Below are positions 1 through 6,085 of a stretch of 14,270 nucleotides of DNA, one piece after another. Source of the stretch: Bacteroidia bacterium. Lineage in GTDB: Bacteria > Bacteroidota > Bacteroidia > NS11-12g > UBA9320. The notes under the pieces were generated by a model. The model had not been told where the DNA came from. It did not search any database and saw nothing but the letters and a program-made list of their open reading frames with translations. The DNA lies in the NCBI GenBank assembly GCA_029253325.1, contig JAQWZS010000128.1, forward strand, positions 1 through 14,270. Direction: 5' to 3'. The position numbers and the translations under genes are program-made. Position 1 is the stretch's first letter. The number at the start of each line of letters is the position of its first letter.

Positions 1-571
1 GCATACCAATAAAAGAAGTATATTCTTTTTGTAATACAGGACCATCTATATAAAATCCATTAGGGTTCGGTCGATCTAAAATTATCAATTCTTTACCTTG
101 CTCAGCACAAGCTTCCATCAGATAATGCATTGTAGATATATAAGTATAGAAACGCACACCTACATCCTGTATATCAAATATAATCACATCAATATTTGCC
201 AACATTTCAGGCGTTGGTTTCTTATTTTTTCCATAAAGTGAAACTACTGGTAAGCCAGTCTTTTTGTCTAATCCATTCTTAACAACGGCACCCGCACTGT
301 GGTCTCCACGAAATCCGTGTTCTGGTGCGAAAACTTTTTTGATATTCACCCCCAAGGCTTGCAACGTATCAACTAAATGAACATTACCAATAGTCGAAGT
401 TTGGTTCACAAGAAGAGCCACACTCTTTTCTCCCAACTGGGGAACATATTGACCTAATTGCTCCGCACCTAAAACAATTCGATCCTTTTTTACCTCTGTT
501 TGGTTACTGCTCATGGAAGAGCATCCAATGAAAATTATCATCAAAAAAGCAAAAAGTTCTGATTTCTTCAT
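1..571 (-). CDS. namZ: Exo-beta-N-acetylmuramidase NamZ-like lipoprotein (DUF1343), 5' part
   Basis: The gene runs off the left edge; 190 N-terminal residues are visible, roughly half of a family protein of about 400. The start ATG at 571 is followed by a short lipoprotein signal peptide: a hydrophobic stretch at residues 7-16 ending in IFIGC, with Cys17 as the lipidation site. The mature part begins like DUF1343 proteins (LGAEQLG at 34-40, ALLVNQTS at 52-59) and carries the family motif PEHGFRG at 83-89, followed by FDIQDVGVRFYTY at 132-144 and LDRPNPNG at 165-172. Family members studied in other bacteria remove terminal MurNAc from peptidoglycan fragments during cell-wall recycling, and the glutamate of the PEHGFRG motif is thought to be catalytic. 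The lipobox implies a membrane-anchored protein in the periplasm. It is divergent from the permease gene at 601, with only 29 bases between the starts. The family call is firm; the exact substrate is inferred. Confidence 0.88.
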   Translation of the reverse strand, partial: MKKSELFAFLMIIFIGCSSMSSNQTEVKKDRIVLGAEQLGQYVPQLGEKSVALLVNQTSTIGNVHLVDTLQALGVNIKKVFAPEHGFRGDHSAGAVVKNGLDKKTGLPVVSLYGKNKKPTPEMLANIDVIIFDIQDVGVRFYTYISTMHYLMEACAEQGKELIILDRPNPNGFYIDGPVLQKEYTSFIGM

Positions 572-593
572 TTCTATTTCTAATCTTGTAAAT

Positions 594-601
594 CAAAAGT
601 A
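594..601 (-). promoter_or_regulatory. Bacteroidota -7 box upstream of namZ
   Basis: On the minus strand this reads TACTTTTG, a full match to TAnnTTTG. It would place the transcript start near 589, about 18 bases before the ATG at 571. I see no clear -33 TTTG at the expected distance. The box overlaps the first base of the divergent permease gene at 601, so expression of the two genes may interfere. Confidence 0.45.
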
Positions 602-1821
602 TGCAATTAGGATACCATATCGCTAAAAAACTGAGCTTTAATACCCAACATTCGTTTACTAAAACGATCACTTCATTGGCCATTACTGCAGTATCTATTA
701 GCATATGTGTAGTTATTCTTGCTTTTGGTATTCTACTTGGCTTCAAAAAAGAAATCAGAGAAAAAATCAAAGGGTATGCGGGCGATATTAGTATTAATCG
801 ATATCAACTTGCTTCTGGAAGCGAAACCAACCTCTTTGACATAGACTATGAAATGATTAGAAAAATTGAAAAAGAAGAGCATGTATCGTCTATTTTTCCG
901 TTCATCAACAAAGCAGGTATTCTCAAATCGGACACCACTTTGGAAGGCATCATTCTTAAGGGTTTATCAGCTAATTATGATTATTCTTTTTATCAAAAGC
1001 ATCTAGTCCGAGGAAAGATTCCTCACTACACAGACACTATTGATTCCTATGATATTTTGCTTTCTGAATACACCGCCTCCATATTGAACCTGGATACAGG
1101 TGATCGGGTAAACCTATACTTTATCGATCAGTCTAACGTAAGAAGAAGAATGCCACTAATATCTGGCATATTTAACACTCGACTCCAAGAATTTGATAAA
1201 CAATTTGCAATCGCTCACCTCCGATCTATACAACGTGTAGTAAGTAAGGACTATTCAAAAGCTGCTGGATATGAAATTAATGTGGATCAGGCTGAGCATG
1301 TGATAACCATCCAAAACAAACTTCAAAATTATTTAGATTATACCTACGCTATAAACACCGTTCAAGATTTATATCCGGCCATGTTTCAATGGCTTGACAT
1401 AGTCGACACCAACGTACTTGTTATTATTATACTCATGTTTATCGTTGCCATTATTAATATTATTACCATCCTACTGATTTTAATCATCGAACGTATTCCG
1501 ATGATTGGTATCCTCAAGTCAATGGGAGCTCAATCGTCTAAAATTGGGAATATTTTTAATTGGCAAGGTGCTTTCATACTTACTGCTGGGCTTCTAATCG
1601 GAAACGGAGTCGCACTTGGTTTTGCATCCATCCAAAATAAATACAGCATTATCAAGCTAAATGCCGAGACTTATTATATGGATGCTGTGCCTTTCAATCT
1701 GCCCTGGGAATATCTCATCTACATCAACTTAGGAGCATTATTTGTATGTTTTGTATTTACATACATACCTATTAGAATTATTCATCGAATTCATCCTGCT
1801 CAGAGTATTCGTTTTAGCTAG
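601..1821 (+). CDS. ABC transporter permease, FtsX/LolC-LolE type
   Basis: This 406-residue protein has the layout of lipoprotein-release type permeases. There is one N-terminal membrane helix (about residues 24-48), followed by a charged GFKKEIREKIKGYAG segment at 47-61 that is typical of the family. A large periplasmic domain spans about 60-265, and three C-terminal helices lie near 272-297, 320-342 and 373-395. The segment ERIPMIGILKSMGA between helices 2 and 3 corresponds to the FtsX-family coupling loop that contacts the ATPase. In the Lol system such permeases pull lipoproteins from the inner membrane for delivery to the outer membrane. No ATPase gene is nearby, so it presumably uses one encoded elsewhere. 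The ATG at 601 is the first start; a near-match to the -7 box (TAATCTTG, 581-588) would give a leader of only about 8 bases. The 3' end overlaps the opposing DUF5522 gene by 8 bases. The family is sure; the Lol role is inferred. Confidence 0.85.
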   Translation: MQLGYHIAKKLSFNTQHSFTKTITSLAITAVSISICVVILAFGILLGFKKEIREKIKGYAGDISINRYQLASGSETNLFDIDYEMIRKIEKEEHVSSIFPFINKAGILKSDTTLEGIILKGLSANYDYSFYQKHLVRGKIPHYTDTIDSYDILLSEYTASILNLDTGDRVNLYFIDQSNVRRRMPLISGIFNTRLQEFDKQFAIAHLRSIQRVVSKDYSKAAGYEINVDQAEHVITIQNKLQNYLDYTYAINTVQDLYPAMFQWLDIVDTNVLVIIILMFIVAIINIITILLILIIERIPMIGILKSMGAQSSKIGNIFNWQGAFILTAGLLIGNGVALGFASIQNKYSIIKLNAETYYMDAVPFNLPWEYLIYINLGALFVCFVFTYIPIRIIHRIHPAQSIRFS

Positions 1822-1975
1822 AATTTCTAACTTTCACATTAACATGATCAAAGGGACAATGAAGACATTTATTACCACAACATGTACCACGCTTGAGGTG
1901 ATAAGCTCTTGTAAAAACAAGATAACCCTTCTCATTGTGGTAGTAGTCGGCTATTTCTTTAGTAGTGTCCCGCAT
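1814..1975 (-). CDS. DUF5522 family small cysteine-rich protein
   Basis: A 53-residue gene starts at the ATG at 1975 and stops with TAA at 1816-1814. Its core fits the short DUF5522 family of Bacteroidota: YYHNEKGYLVFT (residues 11-22), then YHLKRGTCCGNKCLHCPF (25-42). The spaced cysteines (Cys-Cys, then Cys-x2-Cys) look like a small metal-binding site, but the function of the family is unknown to me. The gene begins inside the end of the ion-channel gene and overlaps it by 25 bases in another frame, which suggests translational coupling. Its 3' end overlaps the convergent permease gene by 8 bases. The start codon follows an A6 run, which fits the A-rich initiation regions of this phylum. The family call rests on the conserved YHLKRG...CC...C..CP pattern as I remember it. 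It is easily missed because of its size. Confidence 0.82.
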   Translation of the reverse strand: MRDTTKEIADYYHNEKGYLVFTRAYHLKRGTCCGNKCLHCPFDHVNVKVRNSS

Positions 1976-2778
1976 TTTTTACAATAGTTTGAAGAGCTGT
2001 CTTTCTCCGCATAGTTACATGCATAACACACAAGTGGACCATTAGTTTGAGCTAATTCTACACTGACAATTCCAGTAGGAACTGCTATAACAGCATAACC
2101 TAATATCATGAGTGCAGCACTCAAAAACTGACCTAAACCTGTCACTGGTGCTATATCTCCATAACCTACTGTGGTAAGTGTTACAATTGCCCAGTAAATA
2201 CTTCTTGGAATCGATGTAAAACCTGCCTCTGGAGGTTCAATCACATACATGATAGTACCCATAACCACTACTATCACCAATACTACCCCAAAAAACACGG
2301 TTATCTTGGCACTACTTCGTTTAATGGCTGCTCCCATTCCTTGGGCTTCTCCCATAAAACGAGTGAGTCTGAGCACTTTAAAAATTCGAAGTAGGCGTAC
2401 TGTTCGTAAAATTCTAAACAATTGAGATGCAGGGAAAAAGAACGTCAGGTAAGTGGGTATCGTGCTCACCAAATCAATGATTCCCCAAAAGCTGGTTGCA
2501 TAACTCTTCGTATTTTCACTAACCATCAATCGGGCAATATATTCCAAGGTAAATACTCCAGTAAAAAAATACTCAATATATTTTAGCTGAAGTGCGTAAC
2601 TATCATGAATACTAGGTACGCTATCCGCCATTATAGTTAAGACACTAAAAAGAATAGCCCACAATAACCAGATATCAAATCGTCTGCCCTCTTGGGTATC
2701 TGCCCCAAAAATAATGGCGTACCATTTCTGCTTTGAAGAGAGATCCGTTCGTTCCTTGATAGATGGGTAATTAGCCAT
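1951..2778 (-). CDS. Voltage-gated-type potassium channel with C-terminal zinc ribbon
   Basis: This inner-membrane ion channel has 275 residues if it starts at the ATG at 2778. Six membrane segments are visible: S1 about 36-53, S2 66-86, S3 97-116, an arginine-rich S4 at 119-141 (Arg at 122, 125, 128, 131, 137, 140), S5 159-180 and S6 216-241. The pore loop holds TLTTVGYGD at 200-208, the classic K+ selectivity filter. After S6 comes a short tail with CYAC at 251-254 and CKKC at 266-269, a CxxC-x11-CxxC zinc-ribbon-like element that could act as a cytosolic sensor or oligomerisation point. An upstream in-frame ATG at 2823 would add 15 residues (MLIKTNCWLLPLLLQ) that look like untranslated sequence, so I prefer 2778. 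It follows rnhB on the same strand, and its end overlaps the DUF5522 gene. Selectivity follows from the filter; gating is inferred. Confidence 0.88.
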   Translation of the reverse strand: MANYPSIKERTDLSSKQKWYAIIFGADTQEGRRFDIWLLWAILFSVLTIMADSVPSIHDSYALQLKYIEYFFTGVFTLEYIARLMVSENTKSYATSFWGIIDLVSTIPTYLTFFFPASQLFRILRTVRLLRIFKVLRLTRFMGEAQGMGAAIKRSSAKITVFFGVVLVIVVVMGTIMYVIEPPEAGFTSIPRSIYWAIVTLTTVGYGDIAPVTGLGQFLSAALMILGYAVIAVPTGIVSVELAQTNGPLVCYACNYAEKDSSSNYCKKCGTLLKK

Positions 2779-2834
2779 TTGTAAGAGCAAAGGTAGAAGC
2801 CAACAATTAGTTTTTATCAACATAAACTAAAGCC

Positions 2835-3425
2835 CTATCTCAGGTTCAGCTTTTTCAATTGAAAGGTCTTACGATGACAATCGAGATAGCCCCATTTTTG
2901 AATTGCTTCTACATGTTTTTGAGTGCCGTAACCTTTGTGTCTCTCAAAACCAAATTCAGGATATTTCTCACTCAAATTAATCATGTACTCATCACGATGA
3001 GTTTTAGCCAGTATACTAGCAGCTGCAACGCTTTTATACTTGGCATCTCCTTTTATGATGGTGGTATAACTATAAAAATCAAAAGGCTTAAATCGATTGC
3101 CATCGATGAGCAGATGTTCTGGTCGAGTAGACAACTGCTGGACCGCCCGTTGCATTGCAAGGATACTGCAATTAAGGATGTTATATTTTTCGATTTCCCG
3201 CTCCGAACAACTTGCCACTGCCCATGCCAATGCCTTTTTTTCAATTTGCTGTCTGAGAATGTTGCGAGTGTCTGAAGATAATTTTTTAGAATCATCAAGC
3301 AAGGGCAATCTCACTCCAGAAGGCAGAATTACTGCTGCCGCATATACGGGACCAGCCAAGCATCCTCTGCCAGCCTCATCACAACCAGCCTCAAGCACAT
3401 TTTTGTGAAAATAGCTTTTGAGCAT
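2835..3425 (-). CDS. rnhB: Ribonuclease HII
   Basis: This 196-residue protein has the normal length for RNase HII, the enzyme that cuts the RNA strand of RNA-DNA hybrids and helps remove single ribonucleotides misincorporated into DNA. The catalytic carboxylates can be placed: the DEAGRG motif (Asp16, Glu17, with GRG at 19-21), Asp108 in LLIDGN, and Asp127 in KGDAKY, followed by the conserved SVAAASILAKTHRDEYM block at 132-148. DDSKKLS at 44-50 and ERHKGYGT at 161-168 are further family motifs. The frame is open to an ATG at 3455, but this would add MRANLCYFCS and would put a -7 box (3430-3437) inside the gene, so I take the ATG at 3425, where family similarity begins. It is divergent from the methyltransferase gene and is followed 56 bases later by the channel gene. 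The identification is certain. Confidence 0.96.
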   Translation of the reverse strand: MLKSYFHKNVLEAGCDEAGRGCLAGPVYAAAVILPSGVRLPLLDDSKKLSSDTRNILRQQIEKKALAWAVASCSEREIEKYNILNCSILAMQRAVQQLSTRPEHLLIDGNRFKPFDFYSYTTIIKGDAKYKSVAAASILAKTHRDEYMINLSEKYPEFGFERHKGYGTQKHVEAIQKWGYLDCHRKTFQLKKLNLR

Positions 3426-3448
3426 CGAGCAAAAATAACATAAGTTTG
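3417..3448 (+). promoter_or_regulatory. Bacteroidota promoter for the methyltransferase gene
   Basis: TTTG at 3417-3420 and TAAGTTTG at 3441-3448 match the -33 and -7 elements of the Bacteroidota primary sigma factor, with 20 bases between them. This is the best two-part promoter match I found in the window. Transcription would start near 3453, leaving a leader of only about 5 bases before the ATG at 3458. The promoter lies between the starts of rnhB and the methyltransferase gene. Confidence 0.6.
3430..3437 (-). promoter_or_regulatory. Candidate -7 box for rnhB
   Basis: On the minus strand this reads TATTTTTG, a match to TAnnTTTG, and it lies inside the spacer of the opposing promoter at 3417-3448. 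The expected transcript start would coincide with the rnhB ATG at 3425, implying a leaderless or nearly leaderless mRNA. No -33 TTTG is seen at the right distance, so this is weaker than the opposing promoter. Confidence 0.35.
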
Positions 3449-3457
3449 CACGCATAC

Positions 3458-4183
3458 ATGCTGAATTACCGAGACATCATTTACAATAATTACTTCAGTA
3501 CACAGGTCAATAAACTTAATATTGATCATGCAACAATGCTAAAGGAACAATCTCGACACAATTACCGAGAATTGATTCATCTTCTCCCACCAAACAAAGA
3601 TGCTAAAATAGTAGACATGGGGTGCGGGTTTGGAACGTTTGTAAAACCTACCATGGACGCAGGATACAAAAACGTATCAGGATATGACATCAGTCAAGAA
3701 CAAGTAAAAGTAGCACACCAACTGGGCATCAAAAATGTGCATTGCATGGACATTGATGGCTTTTTTGCAAAAGGAGAAAAGGTGGATGTATTAGTCGGGT
3801 TGGATATTATCGAACATTTTACCAAAGACGAGCTCATAAATTTCCTAACCAACGCAAAACAATGTCTCAACCCCGGGGGGAAAATCATCTTACGAACTCC
3901 AAACATGGATGCTCCCCTCACAAGTTTGTACGCCTATGGCGATATCAGTCACGAGACATTTTTAAACAAAAGCTCGGCACTTCAGGTGATGAGCAGCATT
4001 GGTTTTACTGCTACTGAAGTATACGGAGGACTGGTAAGAAATCAAAATCCGCTGTTAGAAATCATTCGTAAAATAGGCTGGTGGAAGTACGTATTCTTCA
4101 AAAAAATTATACTCTTCAGCTCTGCACGCACTTGGCACAATGTGGTCTTTGAGCCAAATTTGATTATTGTCGCTCAAATTTAA
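3458..4183 (+). CDS. Class I SAM-dependent methyltransferase
   Basis: A 241-residue protein with a Rossmann-fold methyltransferase core. Motif I is VDMGCGFGT at residues 52-60, which binds S-adenosylmethionine. The acidic residue at the end of strand 2 is Asp77 in SGYDIS; motif II/III contains LDIIEHF at 115-121; and LNPGGKIILRTPN at 137-149 is the post-motif strand typical of the Methyltransf_11/23 group. The C-terminal 90 residues, with several aromatic and basic patches, probably form the substrate cap. The substrate cannot be read from the sequence; similar proteins act on sugars, lipids or small molecules. The frame is open from a TTG at 3446, but that codon lies within the -7 box (3441-3448), so the ATG at 3458 is the better start. 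It converges on the dnaX tau-domain gene with 22 bases between stop codons and no visible terminator. Confidence 0.85.
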   Translation: MLNYRDIIYNNYFSTQVNKLNIDHATMLKEQSRHNYRELIHLLPPNKDAKIVDMGCGFGTFVKPTMDAGYKNVSGYDISQEQVKVAHQLGIKNVHCMDIDGFFAKGEKVDVLVGLDIIEHFTKDELINFLTNAKQCLNPGGKIILRTPNMDAPLTSLYAYGDISHETFLNKSSALQVMSSIGFTATEVYGGLVRNQNPLLEIIRKIGWWKYVFFKKIILFSSARTWHNVVFEPNLIIVAQI

Positions 4184-4205
4184 AACTAACCCATTCTATA
4201 AAGTC

Positions 4206-4742
4206 TTAATCAAAATCCAGATAAAACCGCTCGGCAAAATCCGTCAGTTTGGGATATTCTTTGGCCAGTGCCTCAAATTGTTGCTTGGGAGAAAATACTT
4301 TGTATTCACTGATTTGCTTGGCATTTACTTTACATTCCAGCTTGTTGAGGGCGTACCCATTAGCTTCAAAATGAGCCACAATCTTAGTGGTTTCCTCTGT
4401 AATCTCAGACTCTACAATCCTAGAGCCTACGGTGAATATGACTGTGTTATTCTCTCCCATTGTCAATAATGGATCGGCAAGAAATGCTGCCAAACTGGTT
4501 CTTTTTTGAGTAGTCAGCTCCTTTGCATACGATAGAAATAAACGTTTGGCATCCTCTAATGTCAAATCTTTTTGAGAATCGTTTAGAGATTTTGTTGAAG
4601 GAGCAGAAATTGGTTGAGAGTCAAAGCGTTGTGATTTGACCCCCACCGTCTTCATCATATTTTTCAGCCCCCCAATACGAACTAACTCTTGAGTATCTTG
4701 ATCGTCTGTTTTCGTAGAATTATCTTTGATTTTGGGAGCCAC
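4206..4742 (-). CDS. dnaX: DnaX tau-specific C-terminal domain, in -1 frame relative to dnaX
   Basis: This 178-residue frame (first possible start GTG at 4742) lies right after the dnaX stop and looks like the missing end of tau, not a separate gene. The frame is open without a stop back to 4823, inside the A10 run where dnaX ends, and reads KKKPKRIVLSESGFF from there. Its first 75 residues are a polar, low-complexity linker rich in Lys, Asp, Ser and Gln. From about residue 80 a folded domain follows (LTLEDAKRLFLSYAKEL), ending in the pattern EYKVFSPKQQFEALAKEYP and then FAERFYLDFD. This resembles the C-terminal end of Bacteroidota DnaX proteins, whose tau part links the clamp loader to the polymerase core and the DnaB helicase. 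Slipping -1 at the A-run would produce 358 + 204 = 562 residues, close to what I expect for tau in this group. Independent expression from the GTG is possible but unlikely. Confidence 0.8.
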   Translation of the reverse strand: MAPKIKDNSTKTDDQDTQELVRIGGLKNMMKTVGVKSQRFDSQPISAPSTKSLNDSQKDLTLEDAKRLFLSYAKELTTQKRTSLAAFLADPLLTMGENNTVIFTVGSRIVESEITEETTKIVAHFEANGYALNKLECKVNAKQISEYKVFSPKQQFEALAKEYPKLTDFAERFYLDFD

Positions 4743-4775
4743 TGAATCTTCTTCAATCGAAGGTTCGAATAAATA

Positions 4776-4828
4776 ACTAAAAAAACCTGATTCGCTGAGT
4801 ACTATGCGTTTAGGCTTTTTTTTTTAGT
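4776..4828 (-). repeat. Inverted repeat pairing the A-run with a downstream T7AGT
   Basis: In the dnaX transcript, ACTAAAAAAA (4828 down to 4819) is complementary to UUUUUUUAGU (4785 down to 4776), a 10-pair A/U-rich stem. Beyond a bulge of four bases on the 5' side, CCU pairs with AGG as well. The loop in between contains the gamma-frame stop codon TAG (4804-4802). Such pairing may influence slippage at the A-run. The structure is seen in the sequence; a role is speculative. Confidence 0.4.
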
Positions 4829-5893
4829 CACGTCTATGGCATGTTGAAGTGAGGCCAATTTGATTAAGCACAATTCTACGTGAAGTCGTTGATTATGGCT
4901 CGATTTATAATTCATGTCTGCCTCTCCCAAAATATTAATGGCATTTACCACAAAAGATGGGGTGACAGATTTGGATTGAGTCAAGTATTTATCGGCTATA
5001 TCTTGCGATTTTTCGATCAATTGTTGGCTCGAAGCATTTTGTGCCACTAATAAATCTCTCAAATGATTGGCCAGGCCATTGAGAAACAATTGACCATCAA
5101 AACCATTGCGTTGAATTTCGTCATACAATACCAATACTCCACTAATATCTCCTTCTAAGAATGAATCAATTATTCTGAAGTAATAATCATAATCCAAAAT
5201 ATTGAGATTATTAAGTACTGCCTGGTAGGTCACTTTACCCTCTTCACCAAAACTCACCATTTGATCAAAAATGGATAGGGCATCTCGCATAGCTCCATCT
5301 GCTTTTTGAGCAATTAAATGTAAAGCACTTTCTTCGGCTGATATATTTTCTTCTTGAGCTATTTGTTGAAGGTGACTCATAATCTGAGGGACTTGTATTC
5401 GATCAAAATTAAATACCTGGCATCGCGAAAGTATAGTAGGTAAGATTTTATGCTTCTCCGTAGTAGCCAAAATGAAGATGGCATATTTTGGAGGTTCTTC
5501 TAATGTTTTCAAAAAGGCATTGAATGCCTGCTGAGAAAGCATATGGACCTCATCAATAATATACACCTTATAGTCACCTGTCTGTGGTGGAATTCTCACT
5601 TGCTCAGTAAGAGATCGGATATCATCTACTGAATTATGCGAAGCTGCATCCAATTCGAAAATATTATACGAAAAATCATATCCTTCGGGAACAGTATTTT
5701 TGTTAATTTCTTTGGCAAGAATACGAGCACATGTCGTCTTACCAACACCGCGAGGACCACAAAACAAAAAGGCTTGTGCAAGTCTATCATTGGTGATTTC
5801 GTTCACCAAAGTTTCGGTAATATGCTTCTGTCCAACAACCGTTTCAAACGATTCTGGACGATATTTTCGAGCACTTACAATGTAGCTTCCCAT
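4802..5893 (-). CDS. dnaX: DNA polymerase III gamma/tau subunit, gamma-like product
   Basis: This 363-residue protein is the ATPase motor of the clamp loader that places the beta sliding clamp on DNA. AAA+ motifs are clear: Walker A GPRGVGKT at 46-53, Walker B YIIDEVHML at 111-119, sensor 1 ATTEKHK at 143-149, the SRC motif with the arginine finger at 156-158, and sensor 2 GAMRDALS at 200-207. Domain III, the collar, extends to about 355. The four-cysteine zinc module normally found between Walker A and ELDAAS is absent; residues 61-79 contain no Cys. As I recall, Flavobacteriia share this loss. The protein ends at VTKKKSLNA just after the A10 run, so the encoded product corresponds to gamma, and tau needs a -1 shift (see the entries at 4816-4825 and 4206-4742). 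It is divergent from rpsF. Start ATG at 5893, the usual family start. Gene identity is certain. Confidence 0.96.
   Translation of the reverse strand: MGSYIVSARKYRPESFETVVGQKHITETLVNEITNDRLAQAFLFCGPRGVGKTTCARILAKEINKNTVPEGYDFSYNIFELDAASHNSVDDIRSLTEQVRIPPQTGDYKVYIIDEVHMLSQQAFNAFLKTLEEPPKYAIFILATTEKHKILPTILSRCQVFNFDRIQVPQIMSHLQQIAQEENISAEESALHLIAQKADGAMRDALSIFDQMVSFGEEGKVTYQAVLNNLNILDYDYYFRIIDSFLEGDISGVLVLYDEIQRNGFDGQLFLNGLANHLRDLLVAQNASSQQLIEKSQDIADKYLTQSKSVTPSFVVNAINILGEADMNYKSSHNQRLHVELCLIKLASLQHAIDVTKKKSLNA
4816..4825 (-). other. dnaX: A10 slippery site in dnaX (candidate programmed frameshift)
   Basis: On the coding strand ten consecutive A lie between ACT and GCC. In the dnaX frame they read ACT AAA AAA AAA AGC, followed by CTA AAC GCA TAG, ending the protein five codons after the third AAA codon. 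Tandem slippage by one base (A AAA AAA) places the ribosome in the frame AAA AAG CCT, which stays open for about 200 codons and encodes the tau C-terminal domain. Insertion of one extra A by RNA polymerase would have the same effect. A-runs of this length are known slippage sites, and Thermus dnaX uses an A9 run. A sequencing error in the homopolymer is the alternative. Confidence 0.65.
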
Positions 5894-5904
5894 GGTAAAC
5901 TAGT

Positions 5905-5913
5905 GCAAAGTAT
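5905..5913 (-). promoter_or_regulatory. Candidate promoter box for dnaX
   Basis: The minus strand reads TATACTTTG followed by CAC, a close relative of the Bacteroidota -7 box with one base more or fewer in the spacer of the box. A TTG at 5936-5934 lies 20 bases upstream and could be the -33 element. Transcription would begin about 8-10 bases before the ATG at 5893. Confidence 0.4.
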
Positions 5914-6046
5914 AGCCCCACAAAATGGATAAACAAGCAGTGTTGAAAAAATAGAGAAAGTTGTTCAAACCCTACTTAAAAAATTAATTAAATAAACACA
6001 ACCAAAAAAAGTAGACCAATTTAGAATTTAAATTCAGAAAAAAAGT

Positions 6047-6054
6047 TACTTTTG
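6047..6054 (+). promoter_or_regulatory. -7 box of the rpsF-rpsR-rplI operon
   Basis: TACTTTTG followed by CACCCC is a strong Bacteroidota -7 box 31 bases before the rpsF ATG, preceded by an A-rich stretch. A partial -33 (TTTAG, 6020-6024) is slightly too far away. The predicted leader of about 27 bases is AT-rich and too short for the S6:S18-binding autoregulatory RNA found in some bacteria. Confidence 0.6.
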
Positions 6055-6085
6055 CACCCCTTTAAAATTTATACATTTATATAAA

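Noticed and set aside
2859..3408. Plus-strand open frames at 2859-3275 and 3097-3408
   Set aside because: They lie antisense to rnhB, whose catalytic motifs are all present; their translations show no family features.
4206..4742. A separate hypothetical protein starting with GTG at 4742
   Set aside because: The frame is open upstream into the dnaX A-run, and its C-terminal part resembles the DnaX tau end, so it is better read as part of dnaX.
6055..6085. S6:S18-binding autoregulatory leader in front of rpsF
   Set aside because: The predicted leader is about 27 bases, AT-rich, without a stable hairpin or the conserved CCG-type loop.
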